Notes under the pieces: generated by a model | The model's database searches: none | What the model saw: the letters and a program-made list of their open reading frames with translations, nothing else | What the model was told of the DNA's origin: nothing | Source: Glycomyces tenuis DSM 44171 | GTDB lineage: Bacteria; Actinomycetota; Actinomycetes; Mycobacteriales; Micromonosporaceae | Reading direction: 5' to 3' | Assembly (NCBI RefSeq): GCF_000427885.1 | Contig: NZ_ATYW01000005.1 | Span: forward strand, 236,998 to 300,997 | Length of the DNA: 64,000 nt | Position numbers and translations under genes: made by a program | Shown: positions 23,686 through 32,053 of the stretch, piece after piece | Position numbering within the stretch: the stretch's first letter is position 1 | How the letters are laid out: the number at the start of each line of letters is the position of its first letter

Positions 23686-24168
23686 TCACACCAGGCGCAC
23701 CTTCGCGCTCGGCGCCATCGCCGCGATGAGCTCGACCTCCACCGGCGCGCCCAGCGGCAGCTCCGAGACGCCCACGGCACTGCGGGCGTGCCGACCGGCC
23801 TCCCCGAACACCTCACCCAGCAGATCGCTGGCGCCGTTGACGACCGCCGGCTGACCGGTGAAACCGGGCGCGGACGCGACGAAACCGGCGAGCTTCACGA
23901 TCCCCGCGACCTCCTCCAAGTCCGCGATCGAAGCGATCGCGGCGAGCCCGTTCAACGCGCAGATGCGCGCCAACTCGTACGCCCGCTCGGCGTCGACCTC
24001 CCCGCCGACCTTCCCGGTCCCCGCCAACTCGCCCTCGACCATCGGCAGCTGACCCGAGACGTACACGTAATCGCCCGACCTGACCGCCGGCTGGTAGGCC
24101 GCCACCGGCGGCACCACGGCGGGCAGCGTCAGGCCCAGGCGCTCGAGCGCCGCCCTGACACCGGCCAT
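23686..24168 (-). CDS. RidA/YjgF family deaminase
   Basis: A 160-residue member of the reactive-intermediate deaminase family, which removes 2-aminoacrylate and related enamines/imines. Family features are YVYVSGQLPMVEGELAGTGKVGGEVD, the mid-protein ICALNGLAAIAS and C-terminal RSAVGVSELPLGAPVEVELIA, the Arg of which contacts the substrate carboxylate. Its ATG directly abuts the stop of the upstream 52-residue gene (TAG-ATG), so the two are coupled. This pair next to ArsA-like ATPases matches the Rv3678c/Rv3678A arrangement. Confidence 0.88.
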   Translation of the reverse strand: MAGVRAALERLGLTLPAVVPPVAAYQPAVRSGDYVYVSGQLPMVEGELAGTGKVGGEVDAERAYELARICALNGLAAIASIADLEEVAGIVKLAGFVASAPGFTGQPAVVNGASDLLGEVFGEAGRHARSAVGVSELPLGAPVEVELIAAMAPSAKVRLV

Positions 24169-24327
24169 CTACTGCTCCCGCTTGCGCTTGAAGTAGGCCA
24201 CGAGCTGCTCCGAATTCTGACCGGGCAGCACCGTGACGAGCTCCCATCCGTCCTCGCCCCACATGTCGAGGATCTGCTTGGTGTTGTGGATCAGCAGCGG
24301 TGCGGTGGCGTACTCCCATTTATCCAT
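24169..24327 (-). CDS. DUF4177-like small protein
   Basis: A 52-residue protein that starts MDKWEYATAPLLIHNTKQIL and continues DMWGEDGWELVTVLPG, ending in FKRKREQ. The W-E-Y start and G-x-x-G-W-E-L-V motif are those of small DUF4177-type proteins that lie before RidA in many actinobacteria (Rv3678A position in M. tuberculosis). It ends exactly at the RidA start codon. The gene is short and may be missed by gene finders. Function unknown. Confidence 0.8.
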   Translation of the reverse strand: MDKWEYATAPLLIHNTKQILDMWGEDGWELVTVLPGQNSEQLVAYFKRKREQ

Positions 24328-24423
24328 GCGCCCCACAGTACGGCGTCTTGATTCGACGACGTCGCACCGCTACGCTCAGAGTGCGTCGCCTCCCCAACAG
24401 TGAATCACTCATAGGGAGTACCC

Positions 24424-25017
24424 GTGTCGCCAGACACCGCCGCCCAGCGGCATGACAGCACGGTCGCCCAGCGGCCCGAGAACAGGGGAGCCGGCGCCAC
24501 CGGTCCCGACGAGGACCGCGGCGAACCCGCCCCCGAACGCGACCGGCCGGACCGGACCGGCCACGCGAAACGGGCGCCCGAGGAGCCGGCCCGGACCGGC
24601 CGCATGTGGACCTACCTGACCATCGCGGCGGCCGCCGCCTTCGCCGGCACCGTCGCCGTGGTCGGAACGAACCTGTTCGCCGGCACCGGCGTCGCCGAAA
24701 TCTCCGACACGCCCGAACACTCCGTAGAGGAGTTCCTCGGCGCACTGCTCGACGACCACGACGCACCGGGCGCACGCGAATGGATGTGCGCCGACAAGGC
24801 CGACCGCGACCTCAGCGAGGCCACCGCCGAACTCGCGGCGATCAACGACCGGACCGGCGTGGACTGGTCGAACGTCACCGAGACCGGCCGCAGCGTGGGC
24901 AAGGCCACCGTCACCGCCGAGCTCAGCACCGGCGGCGAGGCCGTCACCTGGACTTTCACGCTCGTCGCCGAGGACTCCGATCCGCAGTGGCAAGTGTGCG
25001 ATATGGCCGTCAGGTGA
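24424..25017 (+). CDS. Single-span membrane protein with NTF2-like outer domain
   Basis: A 197-residue protein. Residues 1-60 are charged and disordered (many Asp, Glu, Arg, Pro), one transmembrane helix follows (TYLTIAAAAAFAGTVAVVG), and the outer part (HSVEEFLGALLDDHDAPGAREWMCADK ... WTFTLVAEDSDPQWQVCDM) looks like a DUF4878/NTF2-type cone with two Cys that could form a disulfide. GTG start at 24424 has AGGGAG 7 nt upstream. It sits between the divergent DUF4177/RidA pair and the ArsA-like ATPases. Function unknown. Confidence 0.65.
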   Translation: MSPDTAAQRHDSTVAQRPENRGAGATGPDEDRGEPAPERDRPDRTGHAKRAPEEPARTGRMWTYLTIAAAAAFAGTVAVVGTNLFAGTGVAEISDTPEHSVEEFLGALLDDHDAPGAREWMCADKADRDLSEATAELAAINDRTGVDWSNVTETGRSVGKATVTAELSTGGEAVTWTFTLVAEDSDPQWQVCDMAVR

Positions 25018-25031
25018 CTACACTCCGGTGA

Positions 25032-26030
25032 ATGAGTGCCACCGCTCCTCCCGTGCCGCGACTGCATATCGTCACCGGTAAGGGCGGTACCGGGAAGACC
25101 ACGGTGGCCGCCGCGCTCGCACTGGCCCTCGCCGGGCCCGGGCGCCGCGTGCTGCTGGCGGAGGTCGAAGGACGCCAGGGCATCGCACCGCTGTTCGACG
25201 CTGCCCCGCTGCCGTACGCCGAGCGGCACCTGGCCGCGGGCCTCGACGGCGGCGAAGTGTTCGGGCAGGCGGTGGACGCCGACGAGGCGCTGCTGGACTA
25301 CCTGGACATGTTCTACAAGCTCGGCTCGGCCGGGCGGGCGCTGCGAAAGTTCGGGGCGATCGACTTCGCCACGACGATCGCGCCCGGACTGCGCGACATC
25401 CTGCTGACCGGCAAGATCAAGGAAGCGGTCTCGCGGACCGAGGCGGGCCGGATGGCCTACGACGCGGTCGTGCTCGACGCACCGCCGACCGGCAGAGTCG
25501 TGAAATTCCTGAACGTCACCGTCGAAAGCGGCAGGCTCGCCAAGACCGGGCCCATCGGCAAGCACTCGCGGTCGGTGGCGCGACTGCTGCATTCCTCGCT
25601 CACGGCCGTCCACCTGGTCACCACCCCCGCCGCGATGCCGGTACAGGAGACCCTCGACGCCCACCGCGACCTCCTCGCCGCCGACCTGCCGGTGGGGCAC
25701 GTCGTGCTCAACAAGGTGGCGGGCACCAAGACCGTCGACGTCACCGCCGAACAACTGCGCGAAGGACTGCGCCGAACCGGACTGCCGTCCGACGACGGCC
25801 TCGTCGACGCCCTGCTCGACGAGTACGCGGCGAGCCGCGTCGAGACCGAGGCGGTCGACGCCTACCGGGACCGCCTCGAGCGCCTCGGCCGCCCGATCGA
25901 CGAACTCGCGCTCCTCCCCGAAGGCGTCGACCTCTCAGGCCTCTACCAACTCGCCCGCGCACTGCGCACGAGCCTCGGAGAGACCCGCAGAGCGGCCGCG
26001 GAGCCCGAAGGAGACGACCATGGCGAGTGA
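25032..26030 (+). CDS. ArsA-like anion-transporting ATPase, first copy
   Basis: A 332-residue deviant-Walker ATPase (GKGGTGKTT at the P-loop, VVLDAPPTGRVVKFLNV switch region) of the ArsA/Get3 class. It is equivalent by position to Rv3679 of M. tuberculosis, which with Rv3680 forms a complex linked to envelope stress and solute export. No arsenite-binding Cys cluster is present, so arsenite export is unlikely. TACACT (25019-25024) is 7 nt before the ATG with no Shine-Dalgarno sequence, fitting a leaderless start. Its 3' end carries the sequence ATGGCGAGTGA, which recurs at the start of the second ATPase gene. Confidence 0.88.
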   Translation: MSATAPPVPRLHIVTGKGGTGKTTVAAALALALAGPGRRVLLAEVEGRQGIAPLFDAAPLPYAERHLAAGLDGGEVFGQAVDADEALLDYLDMFYKLGSAGRALRKFGAIDFATTIAPGLRDILLTGKIKEAVSRTEAGRMAYDAVVLDAPPTGRVVKFLNVTVESGRLAKTGPIGKHSRSVARLLHSSLTAVHLVTTPAAMPVQETLDAHRDLLAADLPVGHVVLNKVAGTKTVDVTAEQLREGLRRTGLPSDDGLVDALLDEYAASRVETEAVDAYRDRLERLGRPIDELALLPEGVDLSGLYQLARALRTSLGETRRAAAEPEGDDHGE

Positions 26031-26247
26031 CCGCAAACCTCAACAGCCCCGGCGAACCGACCCCGAAGGAGAAGCGGCCACGGTGGGCGACCGCGCCCGC
26101 GGGCGCCCTGCAGCGGCACCGGCGAACCGACCCCGAACGAGGTCGCCCATGGCGAACGACCCCGGCCCGCGGGCAAGCCTCAACGGCCCCGGCGAATCAC
26201 CCCCCGAATCCACCGACCCCCGAAGGAGGCGACATGGCGAGTGATCT
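26008..26247 (+). repeat. Degenerate tandem copies of a translation-start region between two ATPase genes
   Basis: Four related segments each begin with a GAAGGAG-like ribosome-binding sequence and a GACCATGGCGA-like start: about 26008, 26067, 26131 and 26223. Each of the first three ends in CCCCGGCGAA followed by CACCCC or CGACCCC. The first and last copies contain ATGGCGAGTGA exactly. The simplest reading is that the junction of the two ATPase genes, originally an ATG...TGA overlap, was tandemly duplicated and then drifted, pushing the genes 203 nt apart. Confidence 0.65.
26020..26244 (+). CDS. Possible 74-residue linker ORF between the ATPases
   Basis: The frame starts MASDRKPQQPRRTDPEGE, has an internal MANDPGP repeat and ends RRRRHGE. 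It begins inside the 3' end of the first ATPase gene and ends inside the 5' end of the second, both times through ATGGCGAGTGA, so ribosomes could pass from one gene to the next. The product is Pro/Arg-rich and low in complexity. Probably a by-product of duplication that keeps translational coupling rather than a functional protein. Confidence 0.35.
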   Translation: MASDRKPQQPRRTDPEGEAATVGDRARGRPAAAPANRPRTRSPMANDPGPRASLNGPGESPPESTDPRRRRHGE

Positions 26248-27364
26248 CGAACTCGACACCCTCTTGAGCGACGAGGGCAAGCGCGTCATCGCGTGCTGCG
26301 GCTCCGGCGGCGTCGGCAAGACCACCACGGCCGCGGCGCTGGCGCTGCGGGCCGCCGAGCGCCACGGGCGCCGCACCGTGGTGCTCACGATCGACCCGGC
26401 CCACCGCCTGGCCCAGTCGCTGGGCATGGAGGCCCTCGACAACACCCCGCGCCCGGTGGACGGCCTCGAAGGCGGCTCGCTCGACGCGATGATGCTCGAC
26501 ATGAAGCGCACCTTCGACGACGTGGTCGCCTCCCACACCACCCCCGACCGGGCCGCCGAGATCTTCGCCAATCCCTTCTACCAGGCGGTCTCCTCGACCT
26601 TCTCCGGTACGCAGGAGTACATGGCGATGGAGAAGCTCGGGCAGCTGCGGGCCTCGGGCCGGTGGGACCTGATCGTCCTCGACACGCCGCCGTCGCGCTC
26701 GGCCCTGGACTTCCTCGACGCGCCGGCCCGCCTGGCGCGCTTCCTCGACGGCCGGATCATCCGCCTCCTGTCCGCCTCCACGCCGGGCTCGCGGCGCTCG
26801 ATGCTCTCGCTCATGGGCGCGAGCGCCGCGGTGTTCACACGGGTGTTCAACAAGATCCTCGGCGGGCACCTCCTGACCGACGTCGCCGAGTTCACCGCGA
26901 GCCTGGAGGACACCTTCGGCGGTTTCCGCAAACGGGCCGAGGCGACCTTCCGTGCCCTCCAGGGCGACCAGACGTCGTTCCTGGTCGTGGCCACGCCCGA
27001 ACCGGCGGCGATCAACGAGGCGGTGTACTTCTCGCGGCGTCTGACCGAGGAGCGCATGCCGCTCGACGGCATGATCCTGAACCGCCTGACGCCCGTGGGG
27101 GCGTCGCTGCCGGCAGAGCGGGCCCTGGGGGCCGCGGCGGCGCTGGAGGAGGACGACCCCGACAGCCCGGTGGCGGCGGCACTGCGGACCCACGCCGACC
27201 TGGCCCGACGGCGCGCGAGCGAGCAGCGAGTGGCGGCCCGCTACGGCGCGGCCTGCCCGGACATCCCCCAGGCCTGGCTGCCGACGCTCGGCGCCGAGGT
27301 GGTCGACCTCGAAGGCCTGCGGGACTTCGGTGCCACGGCCGCCGGTGCCGCCGCGGCCGCGTAG
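26234..27364 (+). CDS. ArsA-like anion-transporting ATPase, second copy
   Basis: A 376-residue partner of the first ATPase. P-loop is GSGGVGKTTTAAALAL; the switch regions are LTIDPAHRLAQSLG and LIVLDTPPSRSALDFLDAP; FSGTQEYMAMEKLGQL is typical of the Rv3680 branch. The C-terminus ends in an Ala run. Start ATG at 26234 has AAGGAGG 7 nt upstream. The two ATPases probably act as a heteromer. In mycobacteria this pair supports survival with poor carbon sources and oxidative stress. Expression may be tied to the WhiB protein encoded divergently further on. Confidence 0.88.
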   Translation: MASDLELDTLLSDEGKRVIACCGSGGVGKTTTAAALALRAAERHGRRTVVLTIDPAHRLAQSLGMEALDNTPRPVDGLEGGSLDAMMLDMKRTFDDVVASHTTPDRAAEIFANPFYQAVSSTFSGTQEYMAMEKLGQLRASGRWDLIVLDTPPSRSALDFLDAPARLARFLDGRIIRLLSASTPGSRRSMLSLMGASAAVFTRVFNKILGGHLLTDVAEFTASLEDTFGGFRKRAEATFRALQGDQTSFLVVATPEPAAINEAVYFSRRLTEERMPLDGMILNRLTPVGASLPAERALGAAAALEEDDPDSPVAAALRTHADLARRRASEQRVAARYGAACPDIPQAWLPTLGAEVVDLEGLRDFGATAAGAAAAA

Positions 27365-27400
27365 AACGCACGAGCCGCCGTGGTTGCTCGAGGGGGGGGT

Positions 27401-27438
27401 GATCGCGGGTGGGCCGGGCGCCCGGCCCACCCGCGATC
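27401..27438. terminator. 38-bp perfect palindrome after the ATPase operon
   Basis: Two 19-nt arms beginning GATCGCGGGTGGG are exact complements with no spacer, so the RNA would form a very stable hairpin. It is preceded by eight G residues (27392-27399). It lies 37 nt after the second ATPase gene and acts most simply as its terminator. The following 174 nt to the WhiB stop hold no recognisable gene. Confidence 0.6.
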
Positions 27439-27612
27439 GATTACCGCGGCGGTGGTCGGCGGGCGCCGCGCGGGGGGCGACCCCGCGCGAGCTTGTCTGC
27501 GGTGTCCGCGGATCCCACTGCACCGCTGGCCTGCCGACCACCTAGAGGAACGACCGTCATGGGGCGGCTGTGTCCGTTTTTGTATGGACCCTCCCACGCG
27601 TCGTCAAGACGT

Positions 27613-28146
27613 TCAAGGGTTCTTTTTCCGCCTGTGGACAACTGCCGGAGCGGTCGGTGTTCTGGCTGGTCCTTGTTGTGACGGCGGGGGCGGGGGACGG
27701 TTACGGTTCCCTTCCTCACCTGTGGATAAGCGAGCGGGCGCGGACATGACAACGCGCCCGGACGGAGCTCTCCGTCTCGGGCGCGGTGGGCCGCTCGCCG
27801 CCTTGCGGCGGCGGGCCGCTAAGAAGTTGACGTTCACCGGAATGCGGCGGCGGCTGGATTTCCTCGCACTTCGCTGTTCTTCCTCCAGCGCCACCTCGAA
27901 GACCGACCTCCAGGAGCGGACGTCGGCGTGTTTGCGCAATAGTGCGCGCCGTTCGCGTTCGGTCATGCCGCCCCACACCCCGAATTCGATTCGATTGTCG
28001 AGCGCATCGGCGAGACATTCGAGCCGGACCGGACAGCCGCGGCAGATCTTCTTCGCATTGTTCTGTTCAGCCCCCTGCACGAACAGTGCATCCGGGTCGC
28101 CCTCTTGGCAGAGCGCCTTGGTTGTCCAGTCGATCAGCAGTCCCAT
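27613..28146 (-). CDS. WhiB-family [4Fe-4S] regulator (WhiB4/WblA-type) with long basic tail
   Basis: The first 90 residues are a standard WhiB protein: Cys13, Cys35, Cys38 and Cys44 bind a [4Fe-4S] cluster, and FGVWGGMTERERRALLRKH is the sigma-factor/DNA contact region. By neighbours it matches WhiB4 of mycobacteria and WblA of streptomycetes, redox regulators. Those have about 110-120 residues; here the frame stays open to 177, adding a tail rich in Arg and Pro (SSRRRIPVNVNFLAARRRKA then RPPPPPSQQGP). Start at 28146 is preferred because GGGGAGG lies 8 nt upstream; an ATG 6 nt earlier is too close to it. Confidence 0.85.
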   Translation of the reverse strand: MGLLIDWTTKALCQEGDPDALFVQGAEQNNAKKICRGCPVRLECLADALDNRIEFGVWGGMTERERRALLRKHADVRSWRSVFEVALEEEQRSARKSSRRRIPVNVNFLAARRRKAASGPPRPRRRAPSGRVVMSAPARLSTGEEGNRNRPPPPPSQQGPARTPTAPAVVHRRKKNP

Positions 28147-28455
28147 CTGCATGACCTCCCCGTGAGATTTTCCCTTCATACCCCCCGACGACTCCGAAAC
28201 AGTAATCTTTCGATCACACAACGTCGCCGTCAAGAACGGACCCTACACCTCTTGTAAGTGTTTGACTACTCTCCGAGACGAAAATCGGACTTTGCGGGAG
28301 GCCTTCACCCCTAGGGCTTGGATCGCGAAGACGCCTCGCGATAATAACGATTGCGATACGAGGGCATCTCGTCTCAATGCTTGCGGCGTATCAAACCCGG
28401 GCACTCGACGACAAAGCGCCCCCGGCTATCGCAACGTTCGTTCTAATCTGAGGCG
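28147..28455. promoter_or_regulatory. Divergent control region of whiB-type and PBP genes
   Basis: 309 nt without a credible gene. It holds the whiB-type promoter leftward and the PBP promoter rightward; TAATCT (28444-28449) is the -10 of the latter. The region is AT-richer than its surroundings and contains repeats of TCGCGAnnACGCCTCGCGA type (GATCGCGAAGACGCCTCGCGATAAT near 28320), giving a TCGCGA-N8-TCGCGA pair, which is a possible regulator site. Confidence 0.45.
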
Positions 28456-30918
28456 GTGGAGACGTTGAGACGCGACCGAAGTCCCCTGGGGGACGGCATA
28501 GCCCTGCTCGCATGTGGAGTCCTGGCCGGGATCCTGGCGGCAGCGGCGGCCTTCCCTCTCGTCGCGACGGGGGGCATCGTGGTCGGCGACAGCGTCGATT
28601 CGTTCGAGTCGCTGCCGACCGAGCTCACCCAGCCGACCCTGCCGCAGACGAGCTACGTCTACGCTTCCGACGGAGAAACCCTCATCACCTCCTTCTATGA
28701 GGAGAACCGCCGCGAGGTGTCCCTCGACGAAGTAGATCCCCTCATGATCGACGCCCTCCTGGCGGCGGAGGACTCCAAGTTCTATGAACACGCCGGTGTC
28801 GACTGGGTCGGCATCGTGCGCGCCGCCGTCGCCAATCAAAGCGGTGACACGCAGGGCGCCTCGACCCTCACCATGCAGTTCGTGCGTAATACCCTCATCT
28901 ACTCCGCTTCAACCATCGACGAGGTCCTCGAAGCTTCCGAAGACACGTACGAACGCAAGCTCCGCGAAGCCAGGTACGCCTTGGCCATCGAGGAGACTAT
29001 GTCCAAAGAGGAAATACTCGAGGGCTATCTCAACGTCATATATCTGGGCAATCAGGCCTACGGGATCCACGCCGGCTCCTACACCTACTTCAACAAGCCG
29101 CCGACCGAACTCGCGCTCCACGAGGCGGCCACACTCGCCGCGCTCCCCAAATTCCCCTCCTACGCCGACGGACTGCTCGACGGCGAGGGCGACGACTCCC
29201 TCATCCTCGACCGCCGCAACTGGGTCCTCGAACGCATGGTCTCGCTCGACATGGTCACCGACGCCGAAGCCGAAGAGGCCAAGGCGCAGCCGCTGGGCCT
29301 CGACCCGCGCGAGGTCCGCTCCGAGTGCGTCGACGTCCCCACCGCCGACTGGGGCTTCTTCTGCGACTACTTCAAGGAGTGGTGGGCGAGCCAGGAGATC
29401 TTCGGCGAGACCGAGCGCGACCGCCTCAGCCTGCTCAAGCGCGGCGGCTTCCAGATCGTCACCTCCTTGGACGCCGACCTCCAGGCGGACGCGATGAACG
29501 CCATCCACGACGAGATCGACGACGACGATCCCCGGGCGCTCGGCTCGGTCACCATCACCCCGGGCACCGGCCATATCCGCTCCATGGCCGTCAACCGCGT
29601 CTACAGCCTCGACCAGACCGAGAACGGCCCGCGCACCGACGGCGAGGACGGGCCCTCGAACTATCCGAACACCACCATTCCGCTGCTGAGCGGCAACGAG
29701 GAGGTCTCCGGTTTCCCGGCTGGCTCGACGTTCAAGATGTTCACCATGCTCGCCGCCCTCGAACAGGGCTGGCCGCTCAAGACCACACTGCCGTCGCCGA
29801 AGCAGTACACCTCGCAGTACGTCGTCGGCCCGGAGGCCGACGACGACGTCAAATGCAACAGGCAGTACGACGAGTCCGGCAACGAGTTCTGGAGCTGGTG
29901 TCCCACCACCGAGAGCTATTCGGCGGGGCCGCCGCTCGACTTCTGGGGCCTGTTCGGCAAGTCCTCCAACACCGGGTTCGTGGCGCTCCAGGAGATGGTC
30001 GGCACCTCCAAGGCCGTCGAGGTGGCCGAGCGGATCGGCGTCCAGTTCTCCGCGGACAGCGGTGTCGCCAGGGCCCGCGAGAACGACAATCTCGACGACT
30101 ACGGCGTCTTCACGCTCGGCATGGGCGACAACACGACCCCGATGGACATGGCCGAGGCCTACGCCACCGTCGCCGCCGAAGGCCTGCACTGCGATCCGCT
30201 GCCGGTGATGAAGGTCGTCGGCGCCGACGGCGAGGAGTGGGCCGAGGCCTCGCAGCCCAGCTGCGAGCAGGCCATCGACGAGGACGTCGCGCTGGCGGCC
30301 GTCAGCGCCGCCCACTGCCCGGTCTACGACGACGCCGACAAGACCCGCTGCGTCGGCGGCACCGCCCGCGAGGCCGACGACTTCGGCCGTCCCGTCATCG
30401 GCAAGACCGGGACGGCCAACGCCGACCGCTCCTACTGGTTCATGGCCTCGACGCCGAACGCCACCACCGCCACCTTCGTCGGCGACCCCGACAACTCGGC
30501 CCACGACGGCCTGGCGGCGGACTTCCACAATCAGGTCCGCGAGACCGGTGTGGACGTTCTCCAGGCCGCCGTGGAGGGCCTCGACGAGGAGGGCTGGGCG
30601 GCGCCGCCGGACAGTCTGGTCAACGGCAAGGACCTGGTCTCGGTCCCGAGCATCGGCTGCGAGGACCCGGACTCGGCGAGGTCCAAAGTGGCCGGCGCCG
30701 GTTTCGATGCGTCGATCGCGCCCGGCAAGTTCGATTCCGAATGCGAAGAGGGCCAGGCGTTCTCGACCTCGGTGACCGGTTCGGCGCCCGCCGGCAGCCC
30801 GATCTACATCCTCATCTCGAACGGCTCGGGCTTCGAGGAGGGCGGCGGTGACGACGACGAGGGCGGAGGCGGTGACGATCCGCCGGGCGGTGGTGATCCG
30901 CCGGGCCGGGACGACTGA
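28456..30918 (+). CDS. Bifunctional penicillin-binding protein (class A, PonA2-like)
   Basis: An 820-residue peptidoglycan synthase. One membrane anchor (residues 15-40) precedes the glycosyltransferase domain with EDSKFYEHAGVD and GASTLTMQFVRN, then the transpeptidase domain with SxxK in AGSTFKMF, SxN in GKSSNTGF and KTG in IGKTGTANA. A PASTA-like segment (LVSVPSIGCEDPDSARSKVAGAGFDA) follows, and a Gly/Asp/Pro-rich tail ends the protein. It polymerises and crosslinks cell wall outside the membrane. GTG at 28456 is preceded by TAATCT 6 nt upstream, indicating a leaderless message. Position beside the WhiB and ArsA genes matches PonA2 in mycobacteria. Confidence 0.92.
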   Translation: METLRRDRSPLGDGIALLACGVLAGILAAAAAFPLVATGGIVVGDSVDSFESLPTELTQPTLPQTSYVYASDGETLITSFYEENRREVSLDEVDPLMIDALLAAEDSKFYEHAGVDWVGIVRAAVANQSGDTQGASTLTMQFVRNTLIYSASTIDEVLEASEDTYERKLREARYALAIEETMSKEEILEGYLNVIYLGNQAYGIHAGSYTYFNKPPTELALHEAATLAALPKFPSYADGLLDGEGDDSLILDRRNWVLERMVSLDMVTDAEAEEAKAQPLGLDPREVRSECVDVPTADWGFFCDYFKEWWASQEIFGETERDRLSLLKRGGFQIVTSLDADLQADAMNAIHDEIDDDDPRALGSVTITPGTGHIRSMAVNRVYSLDQTENGPRTDGEDGPSNYPNTTIPLLSGNEEVSGFPAGSTFKMFTMLAALEQGWPLKTTLPSPKQYTSQYVVGPEADDDVKCNRQYDESGNEFWSWCPTTESYSAGPPLDFWGLFGKSSNTGFVALQEMVGTSKAVEVAERIGVQFSADSGVARARENDNLDDYGVFTLGMGDNTTPMDMAEAYATVAAEGLHCDPLPVMKVVGADGEEWAEASQPSCEQAIDEDVALAAVSAAHCPVYDDADKTRCVGGTAREADDFGRPVIGKTGTANADRSYWFMASTPNATTATFVGDPDNSAHDGLAADFHNQVRETGVDVLQAAVEGLDEEGWAAPPDSLVNGKDLVSVPSIGCEDPDSARSKVAGAGFDASIAPGKFDSECEEGQAFSTSVTGSAPAGSPIYILISNGSGFEEGGGDDDEGGGGDDPPGGGDPPGRDD

Positions 30919-30923
30919 GCCCG

Positions 30924-30974
30924 AGACGCGGGCCCGCCCGCTCCGTCGGCGACGGAGCGGGCGGGCCCGCGTCT
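30924..30974. terminator. Strong bidirectional terminator
   Basis: 24-bp perfect stem with a 3-nt loop (30924-30947, 30951-30974; arm begins AGACGCGGGCCC), between the convergent PBP and phosphatase-like genes. Confidence 0.8.
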
Positions 30975-30992
30975 TGCGCGAGGGGCCGCGGC

Positions 30993-31928
30993 TCAGAAGT
31001 CGAAGTCGGCCTGGACGGGCAGGTGGTCGGAGGCGGTGGCCTCCAGGACGTCGGAGCCGGTGGCATCGAGGCCGCGGTAGAGGACCTGGTCGATGCGGGC
31101 GAGCGGGTTGCTCGCGGGCCAGGTGAAGCCGAAGCCCTTCCCGGCGGTGGCGTGCGCGGATTCGAGCTGGTAGGTGATGGGCGCGAGGGCGCGGTCCTGG
31201 GCGGTGCCGTTGAGGTCGCCGAGGAGGACGACGCGGTCGAGCTCCTCGGCGGCGATCGCCTCGCCGAGGAGTCTGGCGGTGTGGTCGCGCTGGTCGGAGG
31301 TGAAGCCCTCGGTGTTGACGCGGACCGACAGGAGGTGGGCGATGTAGAAGGCGACGGGCCGCCCCTCGATGTCGATGGCGGCGCGGAAGGCGCGGGTCCA
31401 CCCCAGTCCGAGGTCGATCTCGCTGGAGGCGGTGATGGGGTGGTCCGACCAGAGGGCGACGGTGCCGTAGACGATCGAGTAGTCGTAGTCCCGGCCGAGG
31501 ATCCGGTCGTATTCCTCGCGCTGCTCTTCGGTGACCTCGACCAGGGCGATGACGTCGGGTTCGGCGGTGAGGAGGGCGTCGGCGGTGGCCTCGGTGGCGG
31601 TGTTCTCGGCGTTGATGTTGTGGGCGATGACGCGGAATTCGCCGTCGCCGTCGGCCTTGTCGGGGAGGAGTCCGGCGTAGAGCTTGAGCCAGACGAGGCC
31701 GGGCAGGAGCGCGATGAGGATGGCGAGGGGGCGGCGGCGGACGGCGGCGAGGATGACCAGCGGGGGGATGAGGAGGCCGAACCACGGCAGGAAGGTCTCG
31801 ATGAGGCTGCCGAGGTTGAGCCAGCGGTTGGGGATGAACCGGTGGGCGAGCAGCATGGCGGCCAGGATCAGTGAGGACGCGATGATGATCGCGCTGAAGA
31901 CTACTGCGCCCCTTGAGGACCGGCTCAC
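30993..31928 (-). CDS. EEP-family phosphatase/nuclease with three membrane helices (VanJ-like)
   Basis: A 311-residue protein. Three N-terminal transmembrane helices (about residues 8-90) are followed by an endonuclease/exonuclease/phosphatase domain outside the membrane: VIAHNINAENTATE, DVIALVEVTEEQ, VVLLGDLNGTAQD and ATASDHLPVQADF are the metal and catalytic motifs. This architecture matches VanJ of Streptomyces, an undecaprenyl-pyrophosphate phosphatase giving teicoplanin resistance, and the adjacent PBP supports a cell-wall lipid role; that is inference. GTG at 31926-31928 is chosen; AAAGGCGGG lies upstream. Confidence 0.75.
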   Translation of the reverse strand: MSRSSRGAVVFSAIIIASSLILAAMLLAHRFIPNRWLNLGSLIETFLPWFGLLIPPLVILAAVRRRPLAILIALLPGLVWLKLYAGLLPDKADGDGEFRVIAHNINAENTATEATADALLTAEPDVIALVEVTEEQREEYDRILGRDYDYSIVYGTVALWSDHPITASSEIDLGLGWTRAFRAAIDIEGRPVAFYIAHLLSVRVNTEGFTSDQRDHTARLLGEAIAAEELDRVVLLGDLNGTAQDRALAPITYQLESAHATAGKGFGFTWPASNPLARIDQVLYRGLDATGSDVLEATASDHLPVQADFDF

Positions 31929-32053
31929 ACTTCGCCCGCCTTTCGTTGCCGCTCGACTCGGACAGCCTAAACGGACCGTGCCAGGGCGCATTGCCCGGTC
32001 CGCACTGCGGCGGACACGAAAAAAGCTCCTGATCTGCCGATCAGGAGCGCTGG

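Noticed and set aside
25032..27364. Arsenite pump ATPases
   Set aside because: The arsenite-binding Cys residues of ArsA are absent and no ArsB or ArsR partner is adjacent; the Rv3679/Rv3680-like reading fits better.
27409..27681. 90-residue frame after the ATPase operon
   Set aside because: It starts inside the 38-bp palindrome, is low in complexity and has no ribosome-binding sequence.
28262..28468. 68-residue frame in the whiB/PBP intergenic region
   Set aside because: No ribosome-binding site or motif, and it runs over the PBP promoter and start codon.
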